Source: Azadirachta indica
Lineage: Eukaryota > Streptophyta > Magnoliopsida > Sapindales > Meliaceae
Reading direction: 5' to 3'
Assembly: GCA_022749755.1 (NCBI GenBank)
Contig: CM040447.1
Span: 12,704,087-12,768,086, forward strand
Length of the DNA: 64,000 nt
Shown: one piece after another, positions 38,666 to 50,929 of the stretch
Position numbering within the stretch: position 1 is the first letter of the stretch
Layout of the letters: each line of letters begins with the position of its first letter
Translations under genes and position numbers: made by a program
The notes under the pieces: generated by a model
The model's database searches: none
Told to the model about the DNA's origin: nothing
Seen by the model: the letters and a program-made list of their open reading frames with translations, nothing else

Positions 38666-40320
38666 ATGGGGATATTGTCTAGGAAAGTCACGTGCAATTC
38701 TCATGGTCAAGATTCTTCATATTTCCTAGGGTGGCAGGAATATGAGAAGAATCCATACGATGAGGTGAAGAATCCAAGGGGGATTATCCAGATGGGTCTT
38801 GCAGAGAATCAGGTAAGATATTAGCTGTTTTCGTTTTTTCTGAGTTTTGTATGAATTTTCATGATTATGACGTACCATCGCAGCAAAATGTGTCTCCTAA
38901 CCTTCATTTTATTTGATTCTTTTTGCAGCTCTCCTTTGATCTTCTGGAGTCATGGCTCGCTAAAAACCCAGATGCAGCTGGGTTTAAGAAAGATGGACAA
39001 TCAATATTCAGAGAGCTCGCTCTCTTCCAAGATTATCATGGCCTGCCAGCATTCAAGAAAGTAAGTTCAAATTCTCATGAATTAGTGAAAAAAAAAAAAA
39101 GTGTCATTGGATTATTTTAATTTTTATCTAACTTATTTTCGAATAATTTATGCAGGCACTTGTTGAATTTATGTCAGAAATAAGAGGAAACAAAGTGACT
39201 TTTGATACAAACAAGATTGTCCTTACTGCCGGAGCAACTTCTGCAAATGAGACTCTCATGTTTTGCCTCGCTGAACCCGGCGAGACGTTTCTTCTTCCCA
39301 CTCCATACTACCCAGGGTAAGTTTCTTTTAGAGTAAATTTTCTGTTACTAAAATGTGAAAGTAACATATAATTTAACGCATAATATATACGTTACTGATA
39401 TAGTATTTAATTCTTTACAGATTTGATAGAGATCTCAAGTGGCGAACTGGCGTTGAAATTGTACCAATTCAGTGCACAAGCTCAAATGGCTTCCAAATTA
39501 CTGAAACGGCCCTTGAAGAAGCTTATCAACGAGCACAAAAACGCAACCTGAAAGTTAAGGGAGTCCTTGTCACTAACCCCTCAAATCCATTGGGCACAAC
39601 AATGAGCCGCGATGAATTGAACCTTCTTATCGACTTCATTTCTGAGAAGAGCATTCATTTAATTAGCGACGAAATTTATTCCGGGACAGTTTTTAGCTCA
39701 CCAGGCTTCATTAGCGTTATGGAAATTCTAAAGGATAGAAACTGTGAGAACACTGAAGTTTGGGACCTAGTGCACATTGTCTACAGCCTCTCAAAGGATT
39801 TGGGTCTTCCTGGTTTTCGAGTTGGTGCAATTTACTCCAACGATGAAATGGTTGTGGCCGCAGCCACAAAAATGTCCAGCTTTGGCCTAGTTTCTTCTCA
39901 AACTCAATATCTTCTCTCCGCCCTGCTCTCCGATAAGAAATTCACAAAGAACTACATATCAGAGAACCAAAAAAGGCTTAAACAAAGGCATAAGAAGCTT
40001 GTCTCAGGCCTTGAAAAAGCAGGTATCAGCTGCCTTAAGAGCAATGCTGGCTTGTTCTGCTGGGTTGACATGAGACATCTCCTGAGCTCCAACACATTTG
40101 AAGCAGAAATGGAACTATGGAAGAAAATAGTTTATGACGTAAAGTTAAACATTTCTCCTGGTTCTTCATGCCATTGCACAGAGCCCGGCTGGTTCCGAGT
40201 TTGTTTCGCTAACATGTCTGAAGACACTCTAAAGCTCTCCATGCGACGATTGAAGGCCTTTGTGGACTCAACAACTAGTGCCCGCAATCAAAGCAACCAT
40301 CAGTCGGTCAAAAATTCAAG

Positions 40321-40351
<31 letters not shown>

Positions 40352-40390
40352 CTATCGTTCGATGACCGTGAACCCGGTGGTGAACGATAG
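38666..40390 (+). CDS. ACS9: 1-aminocyclopropane-1-carboxylate synthase, type 2 (ACS5/ACS9-like), copy 1
   Basis: Four exons join in frame: 38666-38812, 38929-39060, 39156-39316 and 39421-40390, giving 469 residues. This is the rate-limiting enzyme of ethylene synthesis, converting S-adenosylmethionine to ACC; it is PLP-dependent, cytosolic and dimeric. All key residues are present: TNPSNPLG (Asn202), DEIY (Asp230, Tyr233), [12 protein letters not shown] with the PLP lysine at 272 and the phosphate-binding Arg280, and WFRVCFAN with the carboxylate-binding Arg406. The C-terminus ends [16 protein letters not shown]. This is the TOE-type tail of type 2 isoforms, recognised by ETO1-family E3 adaptors and carrying a CDPK site, but no MAPK sites. 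It is probably unstable post-translationally. The name ACS9 rests on synteny with At3g49700; At5g65800 (ACS5) is equally close. Confidence 0.95.
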
Positions 40391-41906
40391 TCTGGTACTG
40401 TCAAGTCTGAACATGCATACTCTCCATCTTAGTTTTTTACCAAATATTTTTGGTTGATCTTTTTTTAAAATTTTTTTCAAAATATAGAAACTAGAAAGTG
40501 CACTCGATCCATGACTCCACGCGGATGAGAAGTGTCTTAGTTTCCTTTGTAATTGCAAGACTTGAGTTATATTCCTCACTTGCATGAGATCTATTATCTT
40601 CTTGAATTCGTAATGTAATTATGCATATGATTTATATATAACTGTCATAACAAAAAATATAAATGCATATCCTATTCCCTCTTTTCTCGGTACGTACATT
40701 AATAATTTTGTAATCGTAATACGCTATATATGCATAAAAGTAATGGCAGCAGCACGATAAGCGGATAGAGACGGTGACTTAAGCTGCCGACGTCGGCCGG
40801 TAGTCAATTAATTGTGTCTCAACCGACCTTATTGATGCAATCATAATTAGTAAGTACTGTATTTATGGTGACTCTCACTCACGTTGTTTAAGCCGTATGA
40901 GAAGGAAACTCTTACCAAATAATATTATATAATGTGTTTGGTTTTTTTGAATGTGGGTCAGAGCTCTAACTAGTCAAAAGGTATTTGTGCTGGTGTTAGG
41001 GTTTCAAAAATGTACATTCCCTTTTTTGAGTTGAAATTAATAATAATGAAACTTAGACACATCTCTGTTCTCTTTAACTAATTAAAAGAAAGAGTGTAAA
41101 TATGGCTATAATTAAACTGTCTGGGGTCGTTCAAAATCGTCATCAACTACGCAAGCAGCACAAAGAAGAAGAGTTGCTTGCAAGAAACTTTAAAATGCTT
41201 ATTGCCTTTGAACTTTCCAGGATTAATTAGTGCTTAAAAAGTTGAATATATTTTGCTCTCTATAGTTTACGCGGTTTTTGCCAAAGACTGCTTTCAGCTA
41301 TGAGCTAGTTTTAGGAGACAAAGCATGCCCATAAGGAGCATTTAATTAGAATTTTTTAGAAAGCACTTTTTCTGTTGAAGCGCTTTCCTGAGTTTTCTGT
41401 AATTAATTAACGAAATAAAAAATATCTGATTGCATGTGTTCTGTTATTGGGAAAAGAATAAACACAAGGATTCTATTCTCAAGAGATCTTTTGGGACTAT
41501 TATATATCAATATATATATTGAATATATATATATATATGATTAGTTTGTATACATTATTTAACTGTAGTTTGATATTGATCTTATTATTTAATAACTCTT
41601 ATATATGGACCATTCTCTTTTCTTTACTGAGGTCCTACTAATATATATATATATATAACCATATCATTATTTTACCAACCAAATCATATTATGATGATGT
41701 TATATATTTATGTATATATAGACCATGAAGTGTGACATGTTTATTGGTGTAGTTATCATAATAAAATAATTTGAAGAAGAGATTTATCCATGTTAAGAGT
41801 ATGCATGCTTCCGTCATAGAGTGATCATGTATAAATCTTGCAATCTTGCTTCAACTAATTTATATTTTCTTTTTGTTATTATTGAATACAAAATCATTAT
41901 ATATAT

Positions 41907-41911
41907 ATACA

Positions 41912-41941
<30 letters not shown>
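41907..41941. repeat. (ATAC)n microsatellite
   Basis: About eight to nine ATAC units in an AT-rich spacer, preceded directly by a short (AT)n run. Confidence 0.9.
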
Positions 41942-41942
<1 letters not shown>

Positions 41943-44799
41943 TAGTTATTATAATATATCATTATAACAAATAATAATAATAATTAGCAATAGTATTAAA
42001 CAAATTATAATTACTTTTTATCTGTATATATCTAACGAATAAACTCAGTAATTCACTACAATTAAATTTATAAAGTATGTGTATTAACGGGTTTAATTGA
42101 TAAACTTTTTTGAAATGTTACAAAAGGTTGGATTTTATATCGAGCTCGTACAAAAACTGACGGAGTTTGATTCATACTCCTGTAGTATCTTAAAAAATAG
42201 TATTAAAAATTTAGAAAGGTTCTGTAAATTAATCAAAATACAACAAAAAGAAAATGATTTTTTTCTTAAAGCAAATGACCACTACTCACTGTAACATCTG
42301 TTATATATACATATATATAAATATTTTTTAATAACATCATTCTCTCTCAGTTCATTGTTCGATTAAAATATAAACCTATAATTTAGTTAAATAAAAAAAG
42401 AATTATACCTTGAGTGCGTCTTCCATATATAACGTGATGTGGTGTGAACATTGATCTACATACTAGTTTTGTACCTTTTAAAAAAGGCAACTTGTTACGA
42501 AAGTATATATTATATATTATAAACAACAATTTTGATTGCTAATTGAAATAATTATTTGTTTGTTAAACTTATAATTGAATTATATTCTATGATGGTTGTG
42601 ATCTAATTAAAATTATGTGAAACTCAATTGATATTATTGAATCAACGATCTCAACTTAATTAGCACTTTCAACTTTCATATATGATTGGTCATCTAATGA
42701 TTAATGAGTTTGAGAAGACCTATTTATTTCAATTTTCTTATGATCTGAAGATCCTCCATTAGTTGTAGACTAAAATTTAGTTAATATAATTCATATATCA
42801 TAATTGTTAATTAATTAAATAAAATCTTAGTTGAAGTCATTCACCCATGCTCTATAGTTAATACACCTACCTACCGTTTTATGTAACAAATTATTCAATG
42901 CCTTAAAATAAATAAATAAATATATAAATATAAAATACATTATGAACCACTATTACATCACTTTCTCACATGCTAGCTACTTCGAACGACCAAACACATA
43001 TAGCTTCTCTAAATTTATTTAATTAATAAAATTTAATTAGGTTTAAACTGCTCTCCTCTTCATAAACTATGTGCTATTTATCAATCAACGGTGCTAATAG
43101 ATTTGCTTTCTACATTTATGAAAAACTATTTAAAACTTTGATCAATCTTGTCTGCCCTTATTTATTCGATCTCCCAAATATAGCTTTGGAATTTGCTTTT
43201 TAAACACATATTACTTGTTATTATTTTAATAGGTAAGCAAAGCGAGAGAAATTTTTTTTTTGAAATTAAAATTATTGGAGTTACAATTAATTTTCCAAAA
43301 AATATATCATGTATGCACCACAAACAACTCCTAACTATTAAATATTAATCAAGTCTTATTGAAGTCATAGCATGTGCCATGTGGGATAGACAAAATATAG
43401 ATTATCAATTTTATTAATATGAAAATAAAAATAGTTTACTCAATCGTTTTCAGCTACAATAAATCTCTATAATTGTAGATTTTTGTTGATTTTATTTTAT
43501 TTTTATTTATCTATTTAAAGTATTCTTTTTAATTTGCCGTGATATGCGGCTAATACCCATCAAAATTGCCCATGATCCTTGCATGTGATATGGGGTTTGG
43601 TAGCAACCATTCAATATATGTATAAGTATGTGTATAAATAAAATAAAAATTGGAAACAATAAAGTGGGAATTTCGGTCGCTAGCTTTTCATGTTCTTGTA
43701 ATGTTTACTGTTGACTATAACATATATGCATGTGCCCTACAATTATCTGGTTTTCCTACAAATTAATTTTATGTGAATTATATATAATGAAACTTTGAGC
43801 TTATTTTATACGTAAAAACATGACAGATTTAGCTCTTATTATTGGTCGTTCAGTGTATACAATATTTGGTGTTATGTTACAATTGTCTCCAAATTTCATC
43901 AGATTATGTCAACACGGTTTTGGTTAAATTAGTTTCTTCAATGCATCTGAGATTCTGGGCGGCAGGTGGGTGATTATATGACTTTTAAGTTTGATGAATC
44001 TTAAACCTAATTGTTTATATATTCCATCACATATCTCAAATGAATATTGTATATGTTTTCAGTTTAGTAGTTACTAAAAGACTAACATTATTAGTTGCAA
44101 TTTCAACTCTTTTCTTAATGACAAAAACCAATACATACATATATATATATATATATATGACTAAAATATACGTTAAACAAAAATATTTTTTTACAATCAA
44201 GAAAATGTTAGAAGTGTTTAATTTATGTAAAAGTAAAAGCCATTGTCAAATGCTTTTATCTATAATATTTTATTCGATAGGGCTTTCTACAAAAGCTTAA
44301 TTAATTAATCGAGAACAATCGAGAAAATTTTGTATTATTTTGATTATATTTAGGGAGTCTTGACTTTATGAATTATTACGATTTAACACAAAATAATAAA
44401 TAAAAAATATATAAAGGAAGGGAATTTCTCTGTCACGACTTTAAATAAGCACCAAATACTTTTTAGCTAACGAAAAATAGTTATCATGAGAAGGACGTAT
44501 GGAAAATTAAAGCAGTATAAAATCCAAGCAAACAGCTAATTAATTGGCTTTTCATGCAGGCATTAGAAAAAAATTTAAGACATGAAAACAATTGATTGAG
44601 AAAGGTGTGTCTCCACAAATGCTAACACGCCAACATCACAATTAGACACTAATCACCCCTTTTAATGTCTTCACTATTAATAATAAGAGACAGTGACAAG
44701 ATAGCTTAGGCAAACCAATTACACTTAATCCAAAATATATATGATAAACATAAACCGTCTTTCAAATTCCAGTATAATATGTATGGGTTAAAAAGAAGG

Positions 44800-45240
44800 G
44801 GTAGATGATTTAGCTTACGGGGGGTATGGGAGTCATGTGGGTTTCACATGAGGAAGAGCAGGGAAGCACATGCGAGGGAACATAGAACACCTGCAAAATA
44901 TTTAGAATGCGTGTGAAGAAGAAGGGGTGGGGGGGGAGGGGGATAATTGGCTGAAGGCACAGGCACTACTGTGAAGGGGCAACCTGGTATGTGGTGCTAA
45001 GGCTGATGCTAGCATTGGTGGGAACAAAATGGGCCATATTCAACATGGCTGACTGGCCTTTGCCTCTTCGCAGTAATTGCTTCCTCGCCCACTGCCCATA
45101 CCATGAAATTCTAGTATCCTGAGTTTGGGTCCCATTTTGGGCTCCAGATATTGATTTCTGTCGCCTTGGAATTTCTACTTGAATGATTGAGCAATGAGAG
45201 GTTTTTCTCACATTTGTTTTTGTCTTCATTTATAAACATG
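44800..45240. other. GC-richer island with an 87-codon minus-strand frame
   Basis: This stretch stands out from the AT-rich spacer. It has a G-run near 44928-44942, a CATGTG/CACATG small stem near 44834-44850, and an open frame at 44966-45229 on the minus strand. The predicted peptide is basic (WARKQLLRRGKG block), with no signal peptide or known domain. A small gene, a non-coding RNA or an unrelated remnant are all possible. It is not called as a gene. Confidence 0.3.
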
Positions 45241-47769
45241 ATACAAATGTATATCATATATATTGTATCCTATAGATAGCTGCATATATGCATACTGTTT
45301 TCCTTTTTGTCAATGTCACCTCTTAGAAAGAATAATTCAAACCTCACAAACAGTACTCTATAACTATGATCGACATAATTCATATATAAAATCGAACTAT
45401 ATATCGAATCAATTCATATATATCCTTGCAACATTAGAAAATAGAAAAGTAAAGGAGGTAATTAGAACAAGTTATAATATGAAAGTGTCGATCATGTACA
45501 ATTTTGTTGTGGATGACAGAAAGACCACCAATAATTAATATTTTATTTTTTAACCTTTTTCTAGTTGATTTCTAGCTTTTAACATGCAATCTCTCGAAAC
45601 ATGGATATGAATTAATTTGTTTTTTTTTAATTTTTTCCTAGCCAGGTCAAGAAAGCGAAGTTAGAATATTTAACACGTAACTCGAATTTCTGCACGAAAA
45701 TTTGATGGATTTTACTAGTTGTTTGAAAAGTTATATTTCAATTAATGTCAATGGTCTTTGTTTTTTAATAAAGCTTTTTCGTCATGTTCAAAGACAATGC
45801 CATAGTCTGACGAGGAGAAGCACTTAAATTTCAAACCGGCCCGTTGTGTTCATGTTATTTAGCAGCAATAAATTAATGCACGAGGATTATGTAGACAAAT
45901 TAAGTTTATGACAAACAGAAAGAAAAAGACAGAACTAGCTGGAACTGTGTTATACATTAATGTTGTGTATGGAGGAAATGGCTTTTGGTTGGTAAAAGAT
46001 AACTCTGACTTCACCAACTTTTCTAATTAATTAAGATTGAACGAGAAGAAATTGAAATCAAAGACAGTATGAACATCTGTTAATGTGCGATTCGGAAGTT
46101 GTTTAATAAAATTAAAACATTCCAATTCAACAATCACTATTATAGTCATTGAAACAAGCTTTAGAATGGAATTGTTCACTATTTTTTTAAGGACAGAAAG
46201 ATCTCTTTTTATATTAAATATCACATAAATATAAATTTAAATCTCTCCCCACTTTCCTATAAGTTACTAAGAATTCAAATCTCAAATTATTTTTTCATAA
46301 TTTCAACATTTTTTTTTCCACACCTTATATGACTTAAATCTATACTAGCTCAAACATGATAATCCACTTTATTGGGCACTAAATTAAATGTAATAAACAT
46401 GTTGATTTTAAATTGGAAGTATTTGGCTACGTGCAAGGAATATTAGGTACCTTGACATATAGTTAATTTCCTAATGCAAGCTTTAACTAATAATACTTGA
46501 AAATTATAGTCAATAAAATCAAAATTCAAATTGAATCTTGAAAAAGGTGTATAAAACTTTGCGCTTGCATGTTTCATGCAAGAATCGTACCTTACACTTT
46601 TAATTTAAAAACAGTGGAAAAGCAAAAGGGAAACATCGATTTTTCCATGAAACTTCATACATACATACAAGACCTAAAAGATAAAATTAGTAGGATTTTA
46701 ATGGGCGATGTGTCGATTCCCTTTTGTAAGCTTTTTGAAACTTGCAATTCTTTCTCCCAACATTAGCTTTGTGTGTTGCTGCCAAAGCAGTGAGGGTAAT
46801 CCCCAATATCCCGCTCAATTGTCTTGCCAAAGCCCATTTGAGCACCTTAATTTTGCAACCGACCCTTGACAATTTTTCTTCCTGTCATATGCAGATTAGG
46901 GCAAATATTTGGACAATTCCCCTTTTCGATTTAAAATAATAGTGCCCAATAGTAGAATAGGTCTAACATTGTTTGCTTCATATGATATTACTTTTTTCTT
47001 TATTGGAGATCGCAACTCGAATGTATATGCATTTTATTACAATCCAAAAGGTTATGATTAAGAGGTATTTTTTTTTAATAATAATTACATTTCACACTTT
47101 CGAACAAGTGTTGATTAAAAAGTGTAATTATTCCTTCAAGTGCAATAGACAGTTCTTTCTTTTTTCTTTTTTTTTTAAATAAATAAGTAGACGTTAGCTT
47201 TTTCTGTCTTTTTTTTTTTTATAAAAGACGAATTAATATGAAATTGGTTTTTTCTTTTTTTTTTTTTCATTACCAAAGTACCGACGGCTTCATCTTGATC
47301 AAGTGCTATGGTGAAGAATTAATATGTTTTGGTGAATTTAATGTATCTCCATATCTTATTCTATTGAAGAAAAAGACTTAATTTTTAATAAAGATTTTTA
47401 CCACCCCTCTTCAGAAGCACGATGTTTTTATTATTTGTGAAATCTAGAGTACATTTGAAATCTACAAATAAGCACCTAAAAATACTTCACTTTGATTAAT
47501 TGACTTCTTTTTTTTTTTTTTCAGAAATCCTAATTACTGTGATTTTCTAAGTCAGCATGTGATGTAACTAATAAATTCCTGTTAATTAATTTATATCTCT
47601 CAAAGAACAAAGAATTTTTTTAATTTGATAGAGGTAAATTGCATCCGTAAATTATCCAATTTTATCTTGTGCAGCGTAAACTTTCTGAGCAAAATATTTT
47701 CTGTCTAAATGTTGATTATTGGAATAATCTCTTATTAATTTTGTCTGGAGAGAACTTTTGCGCTCAACG

Positions 47770-48185
47770 AGTTTATTTTGAGTTTCGAATGCGACATCAT
47801 TCATCTTAAAGCCCAAGGGGTGGGCCATTTTTGGTCAAACGGCTCGGATTGCCCATTCATATCTTGACCCTTGTATCAGTCCAATCCAAGTTTCACAAAA
47901 AATAGACACCAGCCTCATATCTTTATTTGACACTTTTCGGTGTAATTACGAATAAGACGGGTGCATTTAGCGTGTCATGTATCTTCATGTCCAAATGTTA
48001 AAAGTTGATTCGGATTGATTAGTAAGCCTCGCTTGAGAATAACTAAGGCGAACTCAAGAATGACACACAACCCTAATACTGGCCCAAGACTTGAGCCCAA
48101 GAGCTGACTGAAATTTGCAATGCTAGCCTTGGGCCTGACGGTTCTCATACAACAGTAAACACCCTGTGTTCACTCACGTATAAAC
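47770..48185. repeat. ACS-upstream block that recurs at 53036-53680
   Basis: Two segments, 47770-47855 and 48108-48185, recur in the same order and orientation at 53036-53122 and 53588-53672. Matches include AAGCCCAA then GGCC, GTCAAA then GG then CGGATTGCC, GACTGAAATTTG with ATGC, and GTGTTC then CTCACGTA. Identity by eye is about 70%. It lies just upstream of the promoter of the second ACS copy. Confidence 0.65.
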
Positions 48186-48224
48186 ATATCATAATAATTT
48201 GATAAAAAGTAAAATAAGAGTGGG

Positions 48225-48697
48225 AGAGGTCAAAGGGCGAGAAAATGGCCGACATGGGATAGATGGGGGACGGTCCAAGTGAACATGGACTTTGTAAGTT
48301 AATCTAGTCATTTTCTATGAGATTTGCCGTCGGCCTGGTTTGTGAATGTTTTGGATTCATTGGGTCAAAACTTGTATAGATGTTTCCGGTAACTGGATAA
48401 AGCGATATTAGCACGCCAAGGAACTTCTGTTTGTCTGGAAGGTCAAAAGTGCGTGTGTGAAGTTGCCGCGTCATTTTTCACGTACAAAACCGCTATATAT
48501 ACACGCATTGTCATGGACTTCACTTTCACTATGACAAAACGTTGTTGAATCTTCAAACCAATCTCTTCTACTTCATTGTCTTTCCCCTTCTCGATCAAAA
48601 ATTCCTTCTTTCTATCTGTTAAATCTCTCTCTATCTTTTGTTTTTGAACCTAATTAAAGCTAGCAAGCTTTTATTTCCATATCTTCCAAATATAAAA
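48225..48697 (+). promoter_or_regulatory. Promoter and leader of the second ACC synthase gene
   Basis: A TATATATA box is at 48494-48501, about 200 bases before the ATG. The CGCTATATATACACG context, upstream GGTCAAAAGTG, GGATAAAGCG, ATGGACTTTGT and AAAATGGCCGACAT match the copy 1 promoter in order and spacing. The duplication thus carried the core promoter, so regulation was probably shared at first. Confidence 0.65.
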
Positions 48698-50405
48698 ATG
48701 GATCTGTTGTCTAAGAGAGCTAGGTGCAGTTACCATGATCAAGATTCTTCATATTTCTTAGGGTGGCATGAGTATGAGAAGAATCCATACGATGAGGTGA
48801 AGAATCCAAATGGAATAATCCAGATGGGTCTTGCAGAGAATCAGGTAAGATGTTAGCTGTTTTCGTTTTCCCGAGTTTCTATAAATATTACGTGTCTCCT
48901 ACTTAACATTCAAATTCATTTAATAACACGTTTTGCAGCTCTCCTTTGATCTTCTGGAGTCATGGCTTGCTAGAAACCCAGATGCAGCTAGGTTTAAGAG
49001 AGACGGACAATCCATCTTCGGAGAGCTAGCTCTCTTCCATGATTATCATGGTCTCCCCGCAATCAAGAAAGTATGATTAAGTTCTCTTGAATTAATTTCA
49101 TTCAAGAAAGTATCATTAAATTCTCATGAATTAATGAAAAAAAAATTAAAGTCATTTTATTATCTTAATTTTTATCCAACTCAATTTTTAATATTTTTTA
49201 TGCAGGCACTAGTTGAATATATGTCAGAAATAAGAGGAAACAATATAAGTACTTTTGATGCAAGCAAGATTGTACTCACTGCCGGAGCAACTTCTGCATA
49301 TGAGACTCTCATGTTTTGCCTCGCTGAACCCGGAGCTGCCCTTCTTCTTCCCACTCCGTACTGCCCAGAGTAAGTATCTTTGAAAAGCAATTTTACTCTG
49401 TTTCTAAAATATCAAGTAACATGTCATTCACATGAAATGAACGTTACTGATATGGTTTGTCTTTTAATTCTTTACAGATTTGATAGAGATGTCAAGTGGC
49501 GAACTGGAGTTGAAATTATACCAATTCAGTGCACAAGCTCAAATGGCTTCCAAATTACAGAAACCGCACTTGAAGAAGCTTATCAGCAAGCACAAAATAG
49601 CAACCTGAAAGTTAAAGGAGTTCTTGTAACCAACCCCTCTGATCCACTGGGAACAACGAGGAGCCGCAATGAATTGAACCTCCTTATTGATTTCTTAACT
49701 GCGAAGAACATTCATTTAATTAGTGACGAAGTTTACTCCGGGTCAGCTTTTAGCTCACCAGGCTTCATTAGCATCATGGAAATCCTGAAGGACAGAAACT
49801 GTGGGGACACTGATGTTTGGGACCGAGTTCACATTGTCTGCAGCCCCTCAAAGGATTTGGGTCTTCCTGGTTTCCCAGTTGGTGCAATTTACTCCAACAA
49901 TAACAAGGTTGTGGTTGCAGCCACAGAAATGTCCAGCTTTAACCTAGTTTCGTCTCAAACACAATATATTCTCTCAGCCATGCTCTCCGACAAGAAATTC
50001 ACCTGGAACTACATTTCGGAGAACCAAAATAGGCTTAAGCAAAGGCATAAGAAGCTTGTCTTAGGCCTTGAAAAAGCAGGTATCAGCTGCCTTAAGAGCA
50101 ATGCTGGCTTATTTTGCTGGGTTGATATGAGACATCTTTTAAGCACAAATACCTTTGAAGCAGAAATGGAACTATGGAAGAAAATCGTTTACGATGTAAA
50201 GTTGAATATTTCTCCTGGTTCTTCATTCCATTGCGCAGAGGCCGGCTGGTTCCGAGTTTGTTTTGCTAACATATCTGAAGACACTCTAAATATCTCCATG
50301 CAAAGATTGAAGGGTTTTGTGGCCTCACAGCAACCATCATTAATCCGTAAAAAATTCAATAAGAAAGTCACTCACCAAGTGGGTGTTTCGACCGTCGTTG
50401 GATGA
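48698..50405 (+). CDS. ACC synthase-like protein, copy 2, probably catalytically inactive and lacking the TOE tail
   Basis: Four exons join in frame: 48698-48844, 48939-49070, 49206-49369 and 49478-50405, giving 456 residues and no internal stop. It is clearly a tandem copy of the upstream ACS, with the same intron positions and long identical blocks. The PLP lysine (Lys273), Asp231, Tyr234 and the C-terminal WFRVCFAN arginine remain. However, TNPSNPLG has become TNPSDPLG (Asp203), SLSKD is SPSKD, GFRVGA is GFPVGA (Pro281 for the phosphate-binding Arg), and PYYPG is PYCPE (Cys146, Glu148). The C-terminus is frameshifted relative to copy 1 and ends VGVSTVVG, without WVF/RLSF. I infer a pseudoenzyme that may still dimerise. 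A decaying gene is the alternative. Confidence 0.85.
49061..49136. repeat. Tandem duplication of the exon 2/intron 2 junction in ACS copy 2
   Basis: TCAAGAAAGTATGATTAA at 49063-49080 recurs as TCAAGAAAGTATCATTAA at 49102-49119, and the TTCTC(T/A)TGAATTAAT stretches that follow are also repeated. The second unit provides another AAA|GTAT splice donor 39 bases downstream. Copy 1 has only one unit. Confidence 0.8.
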
Positions 50406-50929
50406 CCTCGGACCCGGTGTGGTTAACGATAGTCTGGTAGCCAGTGTTAAACAAACATACTCTCCATCTTAATTTTTTTTCCCGAATTATTTCGATTGCT
50501 CTTTTCTTTTTTTCTTTTTTTCTTTTTTTTAATTTAAAGGTAGAAACTATATATCCGCCGTTATTATTATCGCAAATCTTGGGTTGTCTTGTTGTACGAT
50601 TGTAAAACTTCGGCTTTTTTTCTTCCCATGCATGATTTATACGCATTTCTTCCCAAATGTTTCGGAAACAAAATGACCATTGAAATAATTGTTATTTATT
50701 TTTACACAGATTAGTCTAAAATATTTATTAGCATTAGTATATGGACTCTTATAACTTCAGATAATAGGAGTTATTCAAAAAATTTTAAAAAAAAAATTGT
50801 TAATTCTTAAAATTATTACATTCCTTTTCTAAAATTTGTGATTATTTTAGTTGTGATAAAAAGTATTAAAAATACATCACTTACACCCATATAATATTAG
50901 ACCGTAGATCACGAAATAAAAACATTGTG
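50406..50929. other. 3' flank of ACS copy 2
   Basis: The first 130 bases resemble the copy 1 3' flank (shared TCTGGTA and ACATACTCTCCATCTTA). A TTTTTC-rich polypyrimidine tract lies at 50500-50530. No gene is present. Confidence 0.5.

Larger units (their letters stand above)
40391..47769. other. Gene-poor AT-rich interval between the two ACC synthase genes
   Basis: No supported coding exon in 7.4 kb. The first 130 bases after the stop resemble the 3' flank of the second ACS copy (shared ACATACTCTCCATCTTA). It also contains (ATAC)n at 41907-41941, (AT)n at 44139-44159 and a GC-richer island at 44800-45240. The rest is AT-rich with scattered short open frames that lack domains. Confidence 0.6.

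Noticed and set aside
44833..44880. Resemblance of AGCAGGGAAGCACATG to miR164
   Set aside because: The match is gapped and no complementary arm forming a pre-miRNA hairpin is visible nearby.
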